64,000 bases of DNA, from NCBI GenBank assembly GCA_022495995.1, contig JAFEMH010007441.1, forward strand, positions 25,678 to 89,677, given 5' to 3'. The notes beneath the pieces were generated by a model. That model saw only the letters and a list, made by a program, of their open reading frames with translations, was not told the DNA's origin and did no database searches. This document shows positions 8,846 through 21,039 of the stretch, one piece after another; within the stretch, counting starts at the first letter, position 1; every line of letters starts with the position of its first letter. This stretch comes from Adenophora triphylla var. japonica. Lineage: Eukaryota; Streptophyta; Magnoliopsida; Asterales; Campanulaceae. The translations under genes and the position numbers were made by a program.

Positions 8846-10427
8846 AATACTATTTATGATTTCTGGCTTGTAAACGTCATTTAATGACAATGAATGACAT
8901 TATTTGGAATATAGAAGGGCGAAAAATCACTTTTATTTATAATCGACATTATTTGGAATATAGAATGACGAAAATCTCTTTTATTAATAATCAAACTGAG
9001 GTAAAAAAAAATACATATGATATAATCCAAACAATTACTAAGTTAACATTGTAATAATCTATATGCATCACTTTACACTCTAAAAAATACTTATCAAATT
9101 GACTGTATAATATATCTACTTATATCAATACTCAGTGTTACAACTTGACAAAACTTATTTATATTGCAAGTAAATGATAGAATTACATTAAGTTTATTTT
9201 TTCCTAATTTAAAAATGCATCATCTATATTTTGATATTAAACAACAACTATATTTTGATTGAAACGAAGGAAATATTAAGTGTGTTTATTTTGAAAAAAA
9301 AAAACTTAAACTCTACATGAGCAAATATTATCAAGTGAATCTATATTCAAGCCCAAATAATAAACTGAAAAAATCAACCATATCTAAAATGAATTAGATA
9401 CCACTCCAGTTATAAAGAATAAATATCGCACTTTTTAGTATGTTCGTAAAAAAAACTTTTAGCAATAATTTTAATTTAATCTAATTATTCTAATAAAAAT
9501 TTTATGAATTATATTAACTTATCAATAAAAAATTTATATTATGATTATAATAATTTAATTAACCTAAAATTATTTTTCGAAATTCATTCGTTCAAAAACC
9601 AAAAAAGTGTGACATATATCTTGGGAAAAAAGGGAATGTGTGTGAACCCAAAACTTAAAATAAAATAGTCCTTATGATCATAGGGGTGAAAGTATGAATT
9701 TTTAAAGTAGGAGCATGACCAGAATCATAAGTTGGTTACGGTTGCAAAAACAAATATTTCAAAACTTTCGACTCGAATGCTAGCTGAGATATGAGATACC
9801 AATAGTATACCAATAAAAAATAAAATACGTAAATTTTATTTTCTTTTTGCTACTTATATTTTGTTACATATATTTTACTTGTTAAATTATAAAGTTTTAT
9901 TTATCAAGCACGTTTTTTATAGCATTTTTCATCTTTTAAAATCTTTTATGAACACGTCTAAACACGTTTTTTTTAAACACTTATAAGCAAGGTTGTGACC
10001 AATGATGGTCGGAAAATAAGCTAGGTCGACGAATCAATGTTGTTAGGTCGCTGGGGCCGTAGTAATTGGATTGATTTATTCGTTAAATGTGTTTCTGTGA
10101 TTTTTGAAATGTTGGGTTTTATACATTGGGTATGGCCTGCCACTTTTATTCCGTTCAATATATATGCAGTATATCCTAATATCCCTAAATATCTCGATTT
10201 CTCTCCTACAACTCTCCCTCTTTACAGTTTACACATCTCTTTCTCTCTATATCTCTCTCCTCTCCTGCAACTATCCATCTCTTTCCAAATCTTCCTATTT
10301 CTCTCCACCTCCAAAAAAAACTTGGCTAAAAAACGTTTTCATAAAAAAAAATCATGGAAAAGATAACCAAATTTTTTAATTTTAGAAAGTTGTAAAAAAG
10401 TTGAAAAAAATAACCTTTATCATTATC
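8846..10427. other. AT-rich intergenic sequence
   Basis: No gene is seen. A direct duplication of about 50 bp containing CATTATTTGGAATATAGAA lies near 8898 and 8947. A pyrimidine-rich stretch (10190-10310) precedes the next repeat. Confidence 0.6.
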
Positions 10428-10592
10428 TCATACTTTCCTTAATTTAGTAAATAAAAAAGACTATTATAATATGAAATAGGGTTATTTTTTTACATTATAG
10501 TACTCTCTCTCATACTTTCCTTAATTTAGTAAATAAGAAAGACTATTATAATATGAAATAGGGTTATTTTTTTACATTATAGTACTCTCTCC
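10428..10592. repeat. 82-bp tandem duplication
   Basis: The block containing TACTTTCCTTAATTTAGTAA at 10431 recurs at 10513 with one base change over the compared stretch, followed in both copies by GACTATTATAATATGAAAT. Confidence 0.85.
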
Positions 10593-10814
10593 TCACTTTT
10601 ACTATATCAATTTTCAAAATAAAAAACCTTTCCAGTTTTAACTATCCCACTAAATTTATATATTCATCTAATTCTTTTATTTCTACTGTTTCTTGTAACT
10701 TAAAAAATAAACTAAGTTTAGACATGTAATTTTATATATGTTTACTACTTATCATTTATTTATTTTATTATTTACCTGAGTTTCTAAAATTTTTATTTTC
10801 ATTTTTTACTGTAA

Positions 10815-10844
10815 CTAGTGAGTAACCCGTCAAAATTTGACGGG
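10815..10844 (-). mobile_element. Helitron-like 3' terminus
   Basis: On the - strand a 9-bp stem (CCCGTCAAA / TTTGACGGG, 10826-10844) is followed by a 7-base spacer and CTAG at 10815-10818, with T as the next base. Hairpin, spacer and CTAG before T is the standard Helitron 3' signature. The matching 5' TC end was not identified, so the element's extent is unknown. Confidence 0.5.
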
Positions 10845-10955
10845 CATAGTTGGGCTTATTATTACTTGTTGCCATAATCTGTAATTTCATTTAAATAAAC
10901 GAAAATAATATGTTAGGTTTATATCCAACAATAAAAAAATTGACACGATAATTTT

Positions 10956-10970
10956 GGGACGGAGGGAGTA
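10956..10970. mobile_element. Isolated Stowaway-type right inverted repeat
   Basis: GGGACGGAGGGAG followed by TA is the usual right end of a Stowaway MITE. No left partner was found nearby, so this is probably a remnant. Confidence 0.4.
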
Positions 10971-11445
10971 TCCTATACACATAGAAAATTACTTTACTAC
11001 ATTCAGAATAACTCCATTTAGCCTATATGTGTTGGGATGGCCAAACATATTTTGATCACATATATCTATTTCTATTATAAAAAAAATGTGTGTACACTTG
11101 CTCATCGATTTTTTAAGAGATGGAGAAGATATAAAAATTTATGAATGCACAATCAAGATACATCAAGGAATCACGCCTAAGGATCTTATGAAGCATTTAA
11201 GATAATACTCAAGTTGTGATTATTATAAATCTGAATTATGCATACCCATAGTTCATAAATGTGTCAAAATCATACCAACATTTCAAGTTTCAACCACTTG
11301 ACAACCATTTACCAAAACAAAATATTAGTTGCTCCCTTGAATATAGTTATCAAAGTTTTAGTCATCAAGCAAAATGTTATAATTTCTCTTGTGGGTCATT
11401 TTCTGATTAGGAAAGATTATGAAAATAAATAAGTCATGGCATCCA
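10971..11445. other. Intergenic sequence without features
   Basis: No open frame, repeat or element was recognised in this 475-bp stretch. Confidence 0.5.
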
Positions 11446-11450
11446 TATGC

Positions 11451-12913
11451 TGTTGGAAATGGGTTTTAGAAACTAGGTTTGATCAAGTTTTGACCCAATT
11501 TTCAAATGGGTTTCATTTATTGTTAAATGAAATAAGTTACAAAATTATAATCTACATTTGTTGTAGATTAAGAAAATACATTTATTTACTCAAAACCATT
11601 TCCGGGTGAATGAGAAATTAATGGCTAAAGATTGTAACTTGAAATGGGAAAATGAAGAGTTTATGGGATATGAAAGAGTTATCCCACATTGCTAAGAGAT
11701 GAAAGATAAAGCAAGTTTATAAGTGGATGCAAATAAGGAGGAGGCATCAAGTTGTTCCTCCTTGGGCCAACCTAGGTGGACCATTGGGCCAACCATGCAA
11801 GGTGCAGCCCAACTGTGCCAGTTTTATACTAGCTCAATTTGGACCACACCCGCGAAGCGCGCGAAGGGCGGTTTAGGGCGCACTTTGCACGTGCGCATCG
11901 TCGCTAGGAGCTATTGGAGCCTTTGATTTTTAGCAAATCGATCAAGGTTCGTGTTTCAGTTCAACTTGGCTCGGATTGGGCTAGGGCGGTGCAGTACATG
12001 GGTGCTGTTGGGCCTAGGCCCGTTTGGATTGGGCTGGGGCGGTGCAGAAATGGGTTGGACCGTGGGTCTTGGATATGGTCCACGCCAAAGGGTTCAAGCA
12101 GATTCGATGAACCAGGTCAAAGGTCGTAATGGTTCAAGGAACCAGTTCGAACAGGTGCTGGCAGGTCCAGCAGTGCGCATCGTCGCTAGGAGCTATTGGA
12201 GCCTTTGATTTTTAGCAAATCGATCAAGGTTTGTGGTTCGGTTCAGCTTGGCTCGGAATGGGCTAGGGCGGTGCAGTGCATGGGTACGGTTGGGCCTAGG
12301 CCCGTTCGAATTGGGCTGGGGCGGTGCAGAACTGGGTTGGACCGTGGGTCTTGGATATGGTCCACGCCAAAGGGTTCAAGCAGGTTCGATGAACCAGGTC
12401 AAAGGTCGTAATGGTTCAAGGAACCAGTTCGAACAGGTGCTGGCAGGTTCAAAAGATCTGAGTCCTTCACCAGAATCTGATCCAACGGTCCAGAATCCAC
12501 CAGGTACCAATAATGCCTATTCCCAAAAGGCACCCCAACTCTTCAGAATCTATAAATAGTCCCCAGCAGAATGTCAATTCATTCATTCCATCATTCAGTG
12601 AGTTAGCATTCAATAGCAATTAGAGAGAGAGAAAGCATATTGAAGCATAAATATTCCTTTCAAGTCCAGAAGTTCCAAACAGTTAGTTTGTTCGCCGAAG
12701 TCGTTAGTTTGAAGTGCTTCTACTAACGATTGTAAAGTCGTTGCATCTTACGAGGAGATTGTCAGAATATCATCAGCACCAGTGCGGGGCAATACTTCTT
12801 ACGGAGATTGTGTCAAACACAAGCCTCGACTTAATTTCAGTTTGTTATTCTGTTCGTTAGTTTTTCTGTTATCTTTTAAGAAGCCGTTACATTTTCTGTT
12901 AAATTTCCTAACA
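11451..12913 (+). mobile_element. Solo LTR, probably Copia, 1463 bp
   Basis: The sequence starts TGTTGGAAATGG and ends TTTCCTAACA. It is flanked by the 5-bp duplication TATGC (11446-11450 and 12914-12918). Orientation is + because TATAAATAG (about 12550) precedes a plausible R-U5 region with GAGATTGTCAG and GGAGATTGTGTC. No internal retrotransposon sequence is attached. Perfect TSDs around one LTR indicate loss of the body by LTR-LTR recombination. Confidence 0.8.
11891..12454 (+). repeat. 282-bp tandem duplication in the U3 of the solo LTR
   Basis: GTGCGCATCGTCGCTAGGAG at 11891 recurs at 12173, and the following sequence is about 95% alike through about 12454. Open frames with the same peptide in both copies come from this duplication. 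Confidence 0.9.
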
Positions 12914-13059
12914 TATGCAACACTGGAATGAAAATAAATAAACTTGATAGTTTTAATCAGATTATTATTCATAAATTCCAAAGTACCAAATAAAATAACA
13001 AAATATCAACGAAAATATTTGTTAACCATCCCCCTCACTCTACCCACGATAATGTCACC

Positions 13060-16000
13060 TTAGGAAAAATGAATTATAAATAAAAAATTTAAAAACAAAA
13101 AATGTGCATTTGAATAAAATATTAATCAATCCAGTTTTGAAGAGTTACATTTCCTTATTTACTAATTGCTTTCCCATTTTTTGAAAATTCAAAATATGAT
13201 TTCAAAATTCAAATGTTGATTGAGCTTAAATCGGGATAATTTACTGTATAAATATTTACCTTATAAACATTAACCTTTTATTAAATGAAAAATCAATTTA
13301 TTAAATGAAAAATATTTGAAACTAAGATCAATGGGAGAATTACATAATGCCATGTTATAATAGTGACATGGCTTAATGTGAGGGCTCTATATGTATGTCT
13401 TTTAATATATTATATAGATGGATCATTATAGTACTACTTCTTTCATCTCAAAAAGAATAATAAATAACTTATTTAAAAAAAAAAATTATTTTTGGACCGT
13501 TACTCTTTGATTATAATTTTAAATTCCTATTTATAAGACTCTTGCATGTATATAGATCATTACATTAATATTTCTTTCGTCCCAAAATAAAAATAATTGA
13601 TCAATTTTTATTTTGCTTAAAATAAAAAAAAGTATTCATTTATTAGACTATATTATTGTAACTATTTCTAATTTATATACAAAAAATTTCAATTTCAAAA
13701 ATAAATTTGTATGTATATGAATCATAATTATAGTACTACTTCTTCTGTCTCAAAATTAATTATAAATAAAAATTTAAAAAAAATGTGCATTTGAATAAAA
13801 TATTAATCGATCCAGTTTTGACGAGTTACATTTCCTTATTTACTAATTGCTTTCCCGTTTTTTGAAAATCCAAAATTTGATTTCAAAATTCAAATGTTGA
13901 TTGAGCTTAAATCGGAATAATTTGCTGTATAAATATTTATCTTATAAATATTAACCTTTTATTAAATGAAAAATCAATTTATTAAATGAAAAATCTTTCA
14001 AACTAAGACCAATGAGAGAATTACATAATGCCATGTCATAATAGTGACATGGCTTAATGTGAGGGCTCTAAATGTTTATCTTTTAATATATTATATAGAT
14101 GGATCATTATAGAACTACTTCTTTCATCTAAAAAGAATAATAAATAAATTATTTAAAAAAATAATATTTATTTTTGAACCGTTACTCTTTGATTATATTT
14201 TTAAATTTCTATTTATAAGACTCTTGCATGTATATAGATCATTACATTAATATTTCTTTCGTTCCAAAATAAAAATAATTGATCAATTTTTATTTTGCTT
14301 AAAATAAAAAAAAGTATTCATTTATTAGACTATATTATTGTAACTATTTCAAATTTATATATCAAAGATTTCAATTTATAAAATAAATTTGAATGTACAT
14401 GGATCATAATTATAGTACTACTTCTTCTGTCTCAAAATGAATTATAAATAAAAATTTAAAAAACAAATAATGTGCATTTGAATAAAATATTAATCGATCC
14501 AATTTTGAAGAGTTACATTTCCTTATTTACTAATTGCTTTCCCGTTTTTTGAAAATCCAAAATTTGATTTCAAAATTCAAATGTTGATTGAGCTTAAATC
14601 GGGATAATTTACTGTATAAATATTTATCTTTTAAACATTAACCTTTTATTAAATGAAAAATCAATTTATTAAATGAAAAATCTTTGAAACTAAGACCAAT
14701 GGGAGAATTACATAATGCCATGTCATAATAGTGACATGGCTTAATGTGAGGGCTCTAAATATTTGTCTTTTAATATATTATATTGATGGATCATTATAGT
14801 ACTACTTCTTTCATCTCAAAAAGAATAATAAATAAATTATTTTAAAAAATAATACTTATTTTTGAACCATTAATCTTTAATTATATTTTTAAATTTCTAT
14901 TTATAAGACTCTTGCATGTATATAGATCATTACATTAATATTTCTTTCGTCCCAAAATAAAAATAATTGATCAATTTTTATTTTGCTTAAAATAAAATAA
15001 AAAGTATTCATTTATTAGACTATATTATTGTAACTATTTCTAATTTATATACAAAAAATTTCAATTTATAAAATAAATTTGTATGTATATGAATCATAAT
15101 TATAGTACTACTTTCTCTGTCTCAAAATGAATTATAAATAAAAATTTAAAAAACAAAAAATGTGCATTTTAATAAAATATTAATCGATCCAGTTTTGAAG
15201 AGTTATATTTCCTTATTTACTAATTGCTTTCCCATTTTTTGAAAATCCAAAATTTGATTTCAAAATTCAAATGTTGATTGAGCTTAAATCGGGATAATTT
15301 ATTGTATAAATATTTATCTTATAAACATTAACCTTTTATTAAATGAAAAATCAATTTATGAAATGAAAAATCTTTGAAAATAAGACCAATTGGAGAATTA
15401 CATAATGCCATGTCATAATAGTGACATGGCTTAATGTGAGGGCTCTAAATATTTATCTTTTAATATATTATATAGATGGATCATTATAGTACTACTTCTT
15501 TCATCTCAAAAAGAATAATAAATAAATTATTTAAGAAAATAATATTTATTTTTGAACCGTTACTCTTTGATTATATTTTTAAATTCCTATTTATAAGACT
15601 CTTGCATGTATATAGATCATTACATTAATATTTCTTTCGTCCCAAAATAAAAATAATTGATCAATTTTTATTTTGCTTAAAATAAAAAAAAGTATTCATT
15701 TATTAGACTATATTATTGTAACTATTTCTAATTTATATACCAAAGATTTCAATTTATAAAATAAATTTGTATGTATATGGATCATAATTATAATACTACT
15801 TCTTCTGTCTCAAAATGAATTATAAATAAAAATTAAAAAACAAAAAATGTGCATTTGAATAAAATATTAATCGATCCAATTTTGAAGAGTTACATTTCCT
15901 TATTTACTAATTGCTTTCCCATTTTTTGAAAATCCAAAATTTGATTTCAAAATTCAAATGTTGATTGAGCTTAAATAGGGATAATTTACTGTATAAATAT

Positions 16001-16855
16001 TTATCTTTTAAACATTAACCTTTTATTAAATGAAAAATCAATTTATTAAATGAAAAATCTTTGAAACTAAGATCAATGGGAGAATTATACATAATGACAT
16101 GTCATAATAGTGACATGGCTTAATGTGAGGGCTCTAAATATTTGTCTTTAATATATTATATATATGAATCATTATAGTACTACTTCTTTCATCTCAAAAA
16201 GGATAATAAATAAATTATTTAAAAAAATAATACTTATTTTTGAACCGTTACTCTTTGGTTATATTTTTAAATTCCTATTTATAAGACTCTTGCATGTATA
16301 TAGATCATTACATTAATATTTCTTTCATCCCAAAATAAAAATAATTGATCAATTTTTATTTTGCTTAAAATAAAATAAAAAGTATTCATTTATTAGACTA
16401 TATTATTATAACTATTTCTAATTTATATACAAAAAATTTCAATTTATAAAATAAATTTGTATGTATATGAATCATAATTATAGTACTACTTCTTCTGTCT
16501 CAAAATGAATTATAAATAAAAATTTAAAAAGCAAAAAATGTGCATTTTAATAAAAAATTAATCGATCCAGTTTTGAAGAGTTATATTTCCTTATTTACTA
16601 ATTGCTTTCCCGTTTTTTGAAAATCCAAAATTTGATTTCAAAATTCAAATGTTGATTGAACTTAAATCGGGATAATTTACTGTATAAATATTTATCTTAT
16701 AAACATTAGCCTTTTATTAAATGAAAAATCAATTTATTAAATGAAAAATCTTTGAAACTAAGACCAATGGAAGAATTACATAATGCCATGTCATAATAGT
16801 GACATGGCTTAATGTGAGGGCTCTAAATGTTTGTCTTTTAATATATTATATAGAT
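13060..16855. repeat. 687-bp tandem array, about 5.5 copies
   Basis: The marker GTGCATTT(G/T)AATAAAA occurs at 13104, 13785, 14472, 15162, 15849 and 16540, giving periods of 681, 687, 690, 687 and 691 bp. Copies look about 95% alike. Each unit holds a perfect hairpin, GCCATGTCA / TGACATGGC around TAATAG in the later copies, and degenerate Stowaway-like starts (CTTCTTTCATCTCAAAAAG, TTCTTTCGTCCCAAAATAA). The sequence is AT-rich with no gene. Confidence 0.92.
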
Positions 16856-17555
16856 AACCCTAAAAATCTATACTATTTATTTATTAAATATTATTTCCTT
16901 TAATTAATTATTTTAGTTATTTAATTAATTATTTGTGTCTATTACTTTTCCTAGATGGATTAAGTTAAATCGGCCTAGTCTATTAGAATTAGGTTACCTA
17001 AATTGGGTTCCTCCTTTGACTTGGACTTGGGCTAACTTGGATCTAAATTCAGGAAACCCATCATATAATTTTAGGTCATAAAACCTTGAGTCCATTGGTC
17101 TCCTTAAACGGCTATGTCTCTTGATATTTTGGAACGGCACAACGCAAATAATAAAAGAGGGAGCTGGCAGAGAGAGAAAGCGTTTAGAGAGAGAGAGAGA
17201 CGCTTGGAGAGAGAGATCGGACAAAGAAAAAGAAGGCGACAGAGGAAGGAAAGGAAGGAGCCGAAGAAGAAGGAGGAAGAGGGAAGGAAGGACTCCATTG
17301 TTGTGTGTCCAAGCTCAAAAAGCAAAGGTAAACAATCAGTCCTTCCCTTGTTTGATTTCTAAGATAGAACATCTTATAGAAACCTTGGAAAAATCTTAAG
17401 AACCCTAAAAATAAAACTAGGGTTGAGAAAGTCAAGTTATGGTGTATGAATTATGAAACCTTATTGTTGATTATAACTAAGGATTTGGCATGGAATTTAT
17501 TTGATGTTGATCCAATTAGGCCATGCTAGGAATTCCCTCTTGAATTAGGGTTTGT

Positions 17556-17915
17556 GTGGGTGTTGTAGGTGTGTCGTGTGTGTGTGTTGTGGGTGTGTGT
17601 AGTCTGTGCAGTGTGTGTGTGTGTTGTGTGTGCAGTGGGTGTGCGAGTATTCCTGTAAGTGTGTATGCGTGTTGCTACCTTGTGCGTGTGGGGGTGGGAT
17701 GGCAGCCGTGTGGGGGGGGGATTAGGGTTAGAGTGAGGGTGTGTAAGTCGTGTGTGTGCTGAGTGGGTGTAAGTATTGTGTGTGTGTGTGTGTGCATTAT
17801 GTGTATAGAGGGTGTGCGTGTGTGTGTAGTAGGCTGTGTGTGTGCATGTGAGTGTGTGTGGGCATTAGGGTTAGTGTGTGTGTTTATATGTGCTGAATTA
17901 GGTGTGTTTAGTGTG
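17556..17915. repeat. GT-rich low-complexity tract
   Basis: About 360 bp of irregular TGTG repeats with GGGTGTG interruptions. The Cys/Val-rich open frame here is a composition artefact. Confidence 0.85.
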
Positions 17916-18399
17916 TGTGAAATGGGTTGAAGTAAATTGAAAGAGGTTTTGAATCTAGGAACCCTGGAAGAAACTAGTAAACCTAAAGGGGTGAAAGAGT
18001 AACATTTAGGAGAGTTAAAGAAGAATAACTCTTAGACTATCAAGGCCGTTAAAGTTAGTTTTTCGGTTAAGTAAATAAAAGATAATTGTACCCTAAGAAA
18101 GCCTCTTTGCATGATTATAGATTCGTGCGAACGTTCATTGCAAGGAAAAGGCAATCAATCGAGGTAAGGGATTACGTTCTAAGTGTTTGAATGTTTTCAA
18201 TTCATTGTAATAAGATTTCCTTGAATTCTTAAAGTATATGCTACCAAGTGGCCGGTAGTCATTTGTATTCATTCTATTGAGCGTCTTTTGAATATCCTAC
18301 CATTGATGAGTATTGTTCAATGGATATCTATAGTAATTGAAATTGCTAAAGTGCTTTATGTATTCTTGTACCTATGAATACTATGATATGAATCTTGCT

Positions 18400-18575
18400 A
18401 TGAATGTACATAGCTAATATGAATCATGCTATGAATGTACATAGCTAATATGGAACTTGCTATAAATGTATATAGCTAGTATGTGATTGCTATAAATGTA
18501 TATAGCTAGTATGAAAGTGCTATAAATGTATGTAGCCAGAATGGAACTTACTATAAATGTATGTAACTGGTTTTA
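18400..18575. repeat. Tandem repeat of about 33 bp (GCTATRAATGTAYATAGCTA)
   Basis: Five to six imperfect copies of GCTAT(G/A)AATGTA(C/T)ATAGC. Each unit is itself an inverted repeat (GCTAT / ATAGC). Confidence 0.75.
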
Positions 18576-19100
18576 CCTTGTCCCGGAAAAGGACTTGGTA
18601 TGTAAATGGGAATTGACTATTACGTGTATACAATCTCCATCTAATTTATTCTTGTGGAAGTGCCACTAATTGTTATTTGAAAAGTATTCTCCATTATTGT
18701 TTCGGTATCTGAATTATTTATTGTATAAGTATGCTTTCGTTGAGTATTCGTTTGAACTCCGTTTGTTCCGGTCATCTCTTCCTAGAACCGTAAGAGATCC
18801 CGTATGAACTTACTGAGCATTGTTTCGCTCACCCTTTCTTATTCTTTCCCTCCTGCCTAATAAATGAATGAAGTGGAATGGTCGCATGGATAGCGGCTTA
18901 GCAATTGTGGAATTATATTCATTTCGAAGACAATAAGTGCTATTTAGAGCTAGTGGGTTGTACTAGTCGTTGGTTATTTAATGACATTTATTGATGTAAT
19001 ACATTAGGGTTACCGTTGGAGTCTTTTATGGATATTATCTATGTTTTAGGTTTATTATTATTATTATTATTATAAATTATGAAAATTTGGGGTCGTTTCA

Positions 19101-19599
19101 TTTACAAAACAAATTTTATATTTTCTAAAGATGATTACATAAGTGATATTAAAAGAAAACAAAGGAATGATTGCATGAATTTTTTTTTAGCCGATATCAT
19201 TGAATGTCTGATTTTAAAACTTACCGAATTTCATCCTTCAAAGCTGACCTTTCCAAAAATATATGCACTAAACTTTGTTTAAGTAATTTTTATCTTAACA
19301 TTCTTTAAATAAAATTTATATTTATTTTTTGAGAAAATAAATACTGAAATGATTGAAAATATGTCACGCACATCATAAAATCTAACCCCGTCTCTAAATT
19401 GTTAATTTTTCTTTTGTTAGTCACTAACATATTTCATTAATACCTATGTGATCCCATAAAATCATATTGCAAATTGCAAATGGGAGCATTTGATTCTAGT
19501 ATTTTTATTTTCAATTTCACATCATAAATTTGAGTAGCCAAAATTATTCAAATATCTAAAATATTGTGTATACTTTTAAATAGTTTATTTTAAAATAAA
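19101..19599. other. AT-rich intergenic sequence
   Basis: No supportable gene; one weak 67-codon frame (19079-19282) has no recognisable features. Confidence 0.5.
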
Positions 19600-19601
19600 T
19601 A

Positions 19602-19869
19602 CTCCCTCCGTCCCATTAATAACTTCACTTTTTATCCAAAATGGCGTCCCGTTAGAAGCTTCACCTTTCCTTTTTTGACAAAAAATCTTTACTATTTCCT
19701 CCACTCATTCTCTCTCCTATTTCACTATTACACTCACAACACTTTTCAAATTTACTATTTCCTCCACTCATTCTCTCTCCTATTTTACTATTACACTCAC
19801 AACATTTTCTTCACCCTTAATTTGCGTGCCGGGACCAAAATGATGAACTTATTATTGGGACGGAGGGAG
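19602..19869. mobile_element. Stowaway MITE, 268 bp
   Basis: CTCCCTCCGTCCC on the left, GGGACGGAGGGAG on the right, flanked by TA on both sides (Tc1/mariner-type duplication). An internal duplication repeats TTTCCTCCACTCATTCTCTC. Confidence 0.92.
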
Positions 19870-19952
19870 TATATACTTTTTGTAATTGATCTATCTCTTG
19901 ATTTTAAATATCCTTCATCCCGACACAATTAATAAATGCACATACAAAGTAT

Positions 19953-20409
19953 TGTTGGAATAAAATGATCCATCAAACCATGAACCGACTCACAACTAGA
20001 TTAAGAATGAGAGGAAGATGAAGACGGAAGCGTGTACCTGAAGAATCCATGATTGTGTTCTTGATCTTGTTCTTGAATGAAAGAAGAGAGTAGGGAGATA
20101 GTACTTCTAAATGATAGTGCCCACACTTGTTCTTCTTAGATGAATGAAGAATGTTTTGACTGAATTGTAAATGATGTTAAGTGTCTCTAAATGGCTGATG
20201 GATAGCCTTTATATAGATAGAGAAGGGGCACTTCATTTAGGGACTACACCCTTTCATAAAGATAATGGTGTGAAGTTACCATTATGCCCATCATTTAATG
20301 GTACTTACACCTAATGGAATTCTACACATTTTGTCTATACTTTAACATTATTAAATGATTATAACAAATGGAATTAAATAACACATATTAATTAATCCAT
20401 GTTCTAAAA
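19953..20409 (-). repeat. Copia 3' LTR
   Basis: Nearly identical to 41837-42293. Its inner edge has GTTCTAAAA where the other LTR has GTTCTAACA. A TATA-like TATATAGATAG block lies near 20210. Confidence 0.92.
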
Positions 20410-21039
20410 ATCTCCCACTTGGATTAATATTAATATGTATCTTTTACTAAATAAATTCCTTAAATCATTTATAATATGAACGGCAACCCTTATGTGCACG
20501 TTTATTGTCATCCAATACAATCCCGTCCATTAGTCTTATAAGTATAGGGACTAAAGGGCAAAGGTTTGTAATTGATTCGCAACTAAACCCACATTAATCA
20601 CATATATATATCCAACTAAATGACATAGATTAAGTATATATATGTAGCATGGAATATTAATGAATATATATGAAGAACGCATATATATATTCTCCAACTA
20701 GTCCTACTTAACCAAATGAGATCAATATAAATAAAAATAACACAAAGAAATAGAAAACAACACAAACTCCCACTGATTTAAGCATTATCAAAAGTCGTTT
20801 CACCCATATGAGCAGTATGCTCGTGAAACATCAAAAGAGATTATGATTTACAAATGGATCCAATAATATGGAGTTTGATTATATAAGTTGTATATCTATT
20901 TGCTCATTTTTATACTTATTTCTCTTCAACAAGAGACATAATCATATGATGTCTTTCGACACCTTTGCATCCAGTAAAACAGAATCGAAATACCTAATGA
21001 TCCCAAAATGATCCGATTTTATATACATAGGCATGTAGT
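20410..21039 (-). other. Copia 3' region with degraded RNase H
   Basis: Between the 3' LTR and the RT frame I find no intact frame. A few RNase H-like residues may survive on the - strand near 20800-21000. AAGTGGGAGA at 20410-20420 is the likely polypurine tract. Confidence 0.5.

Larger units (their letters stand above)
16856..19100 (+). mobile_element. Gypsy-like LTR remnant, about 2.2 kb
   Basis: The right edge reads GGGGTCGTTTCA at 19089-19100, a common 3' end of long plant Gypsy LTRs. The left edge, ACCCTAAAAATC at about 16857, looks like the truncated complement-type 5' end. Between them are a purine-rich transcribed-looking leader (17150-17290), a GT-rich tract and an A/T-rich stretch. 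The left end abuts the 687-bp array directly and no TSD is found, so the 5' end is probably lost. The strongly basic open frames at 17114-17399 come from GA-rich DNA and are not called genes. Confidence 0.45.

Noticed and set aside
7308..8850. 5-bp TSD around the TGATGCTAC...GTAGCATCA unit
   Set aside because: Flanks AAAAA and AATAC do not match, so insertion as one LTR is not supported.
17114..17435. Overlapping Arg/Glu/Lys-rich and Ser/Leu-rich frames on both strands
   Set aside because: Produced by a GAGAGA/GGAAGG purine tract within an LTR-like leader.
17556..17762. Cys/Val-rich 68-codon frame
   Set aside because: Encoded by a GT-repeat tract.
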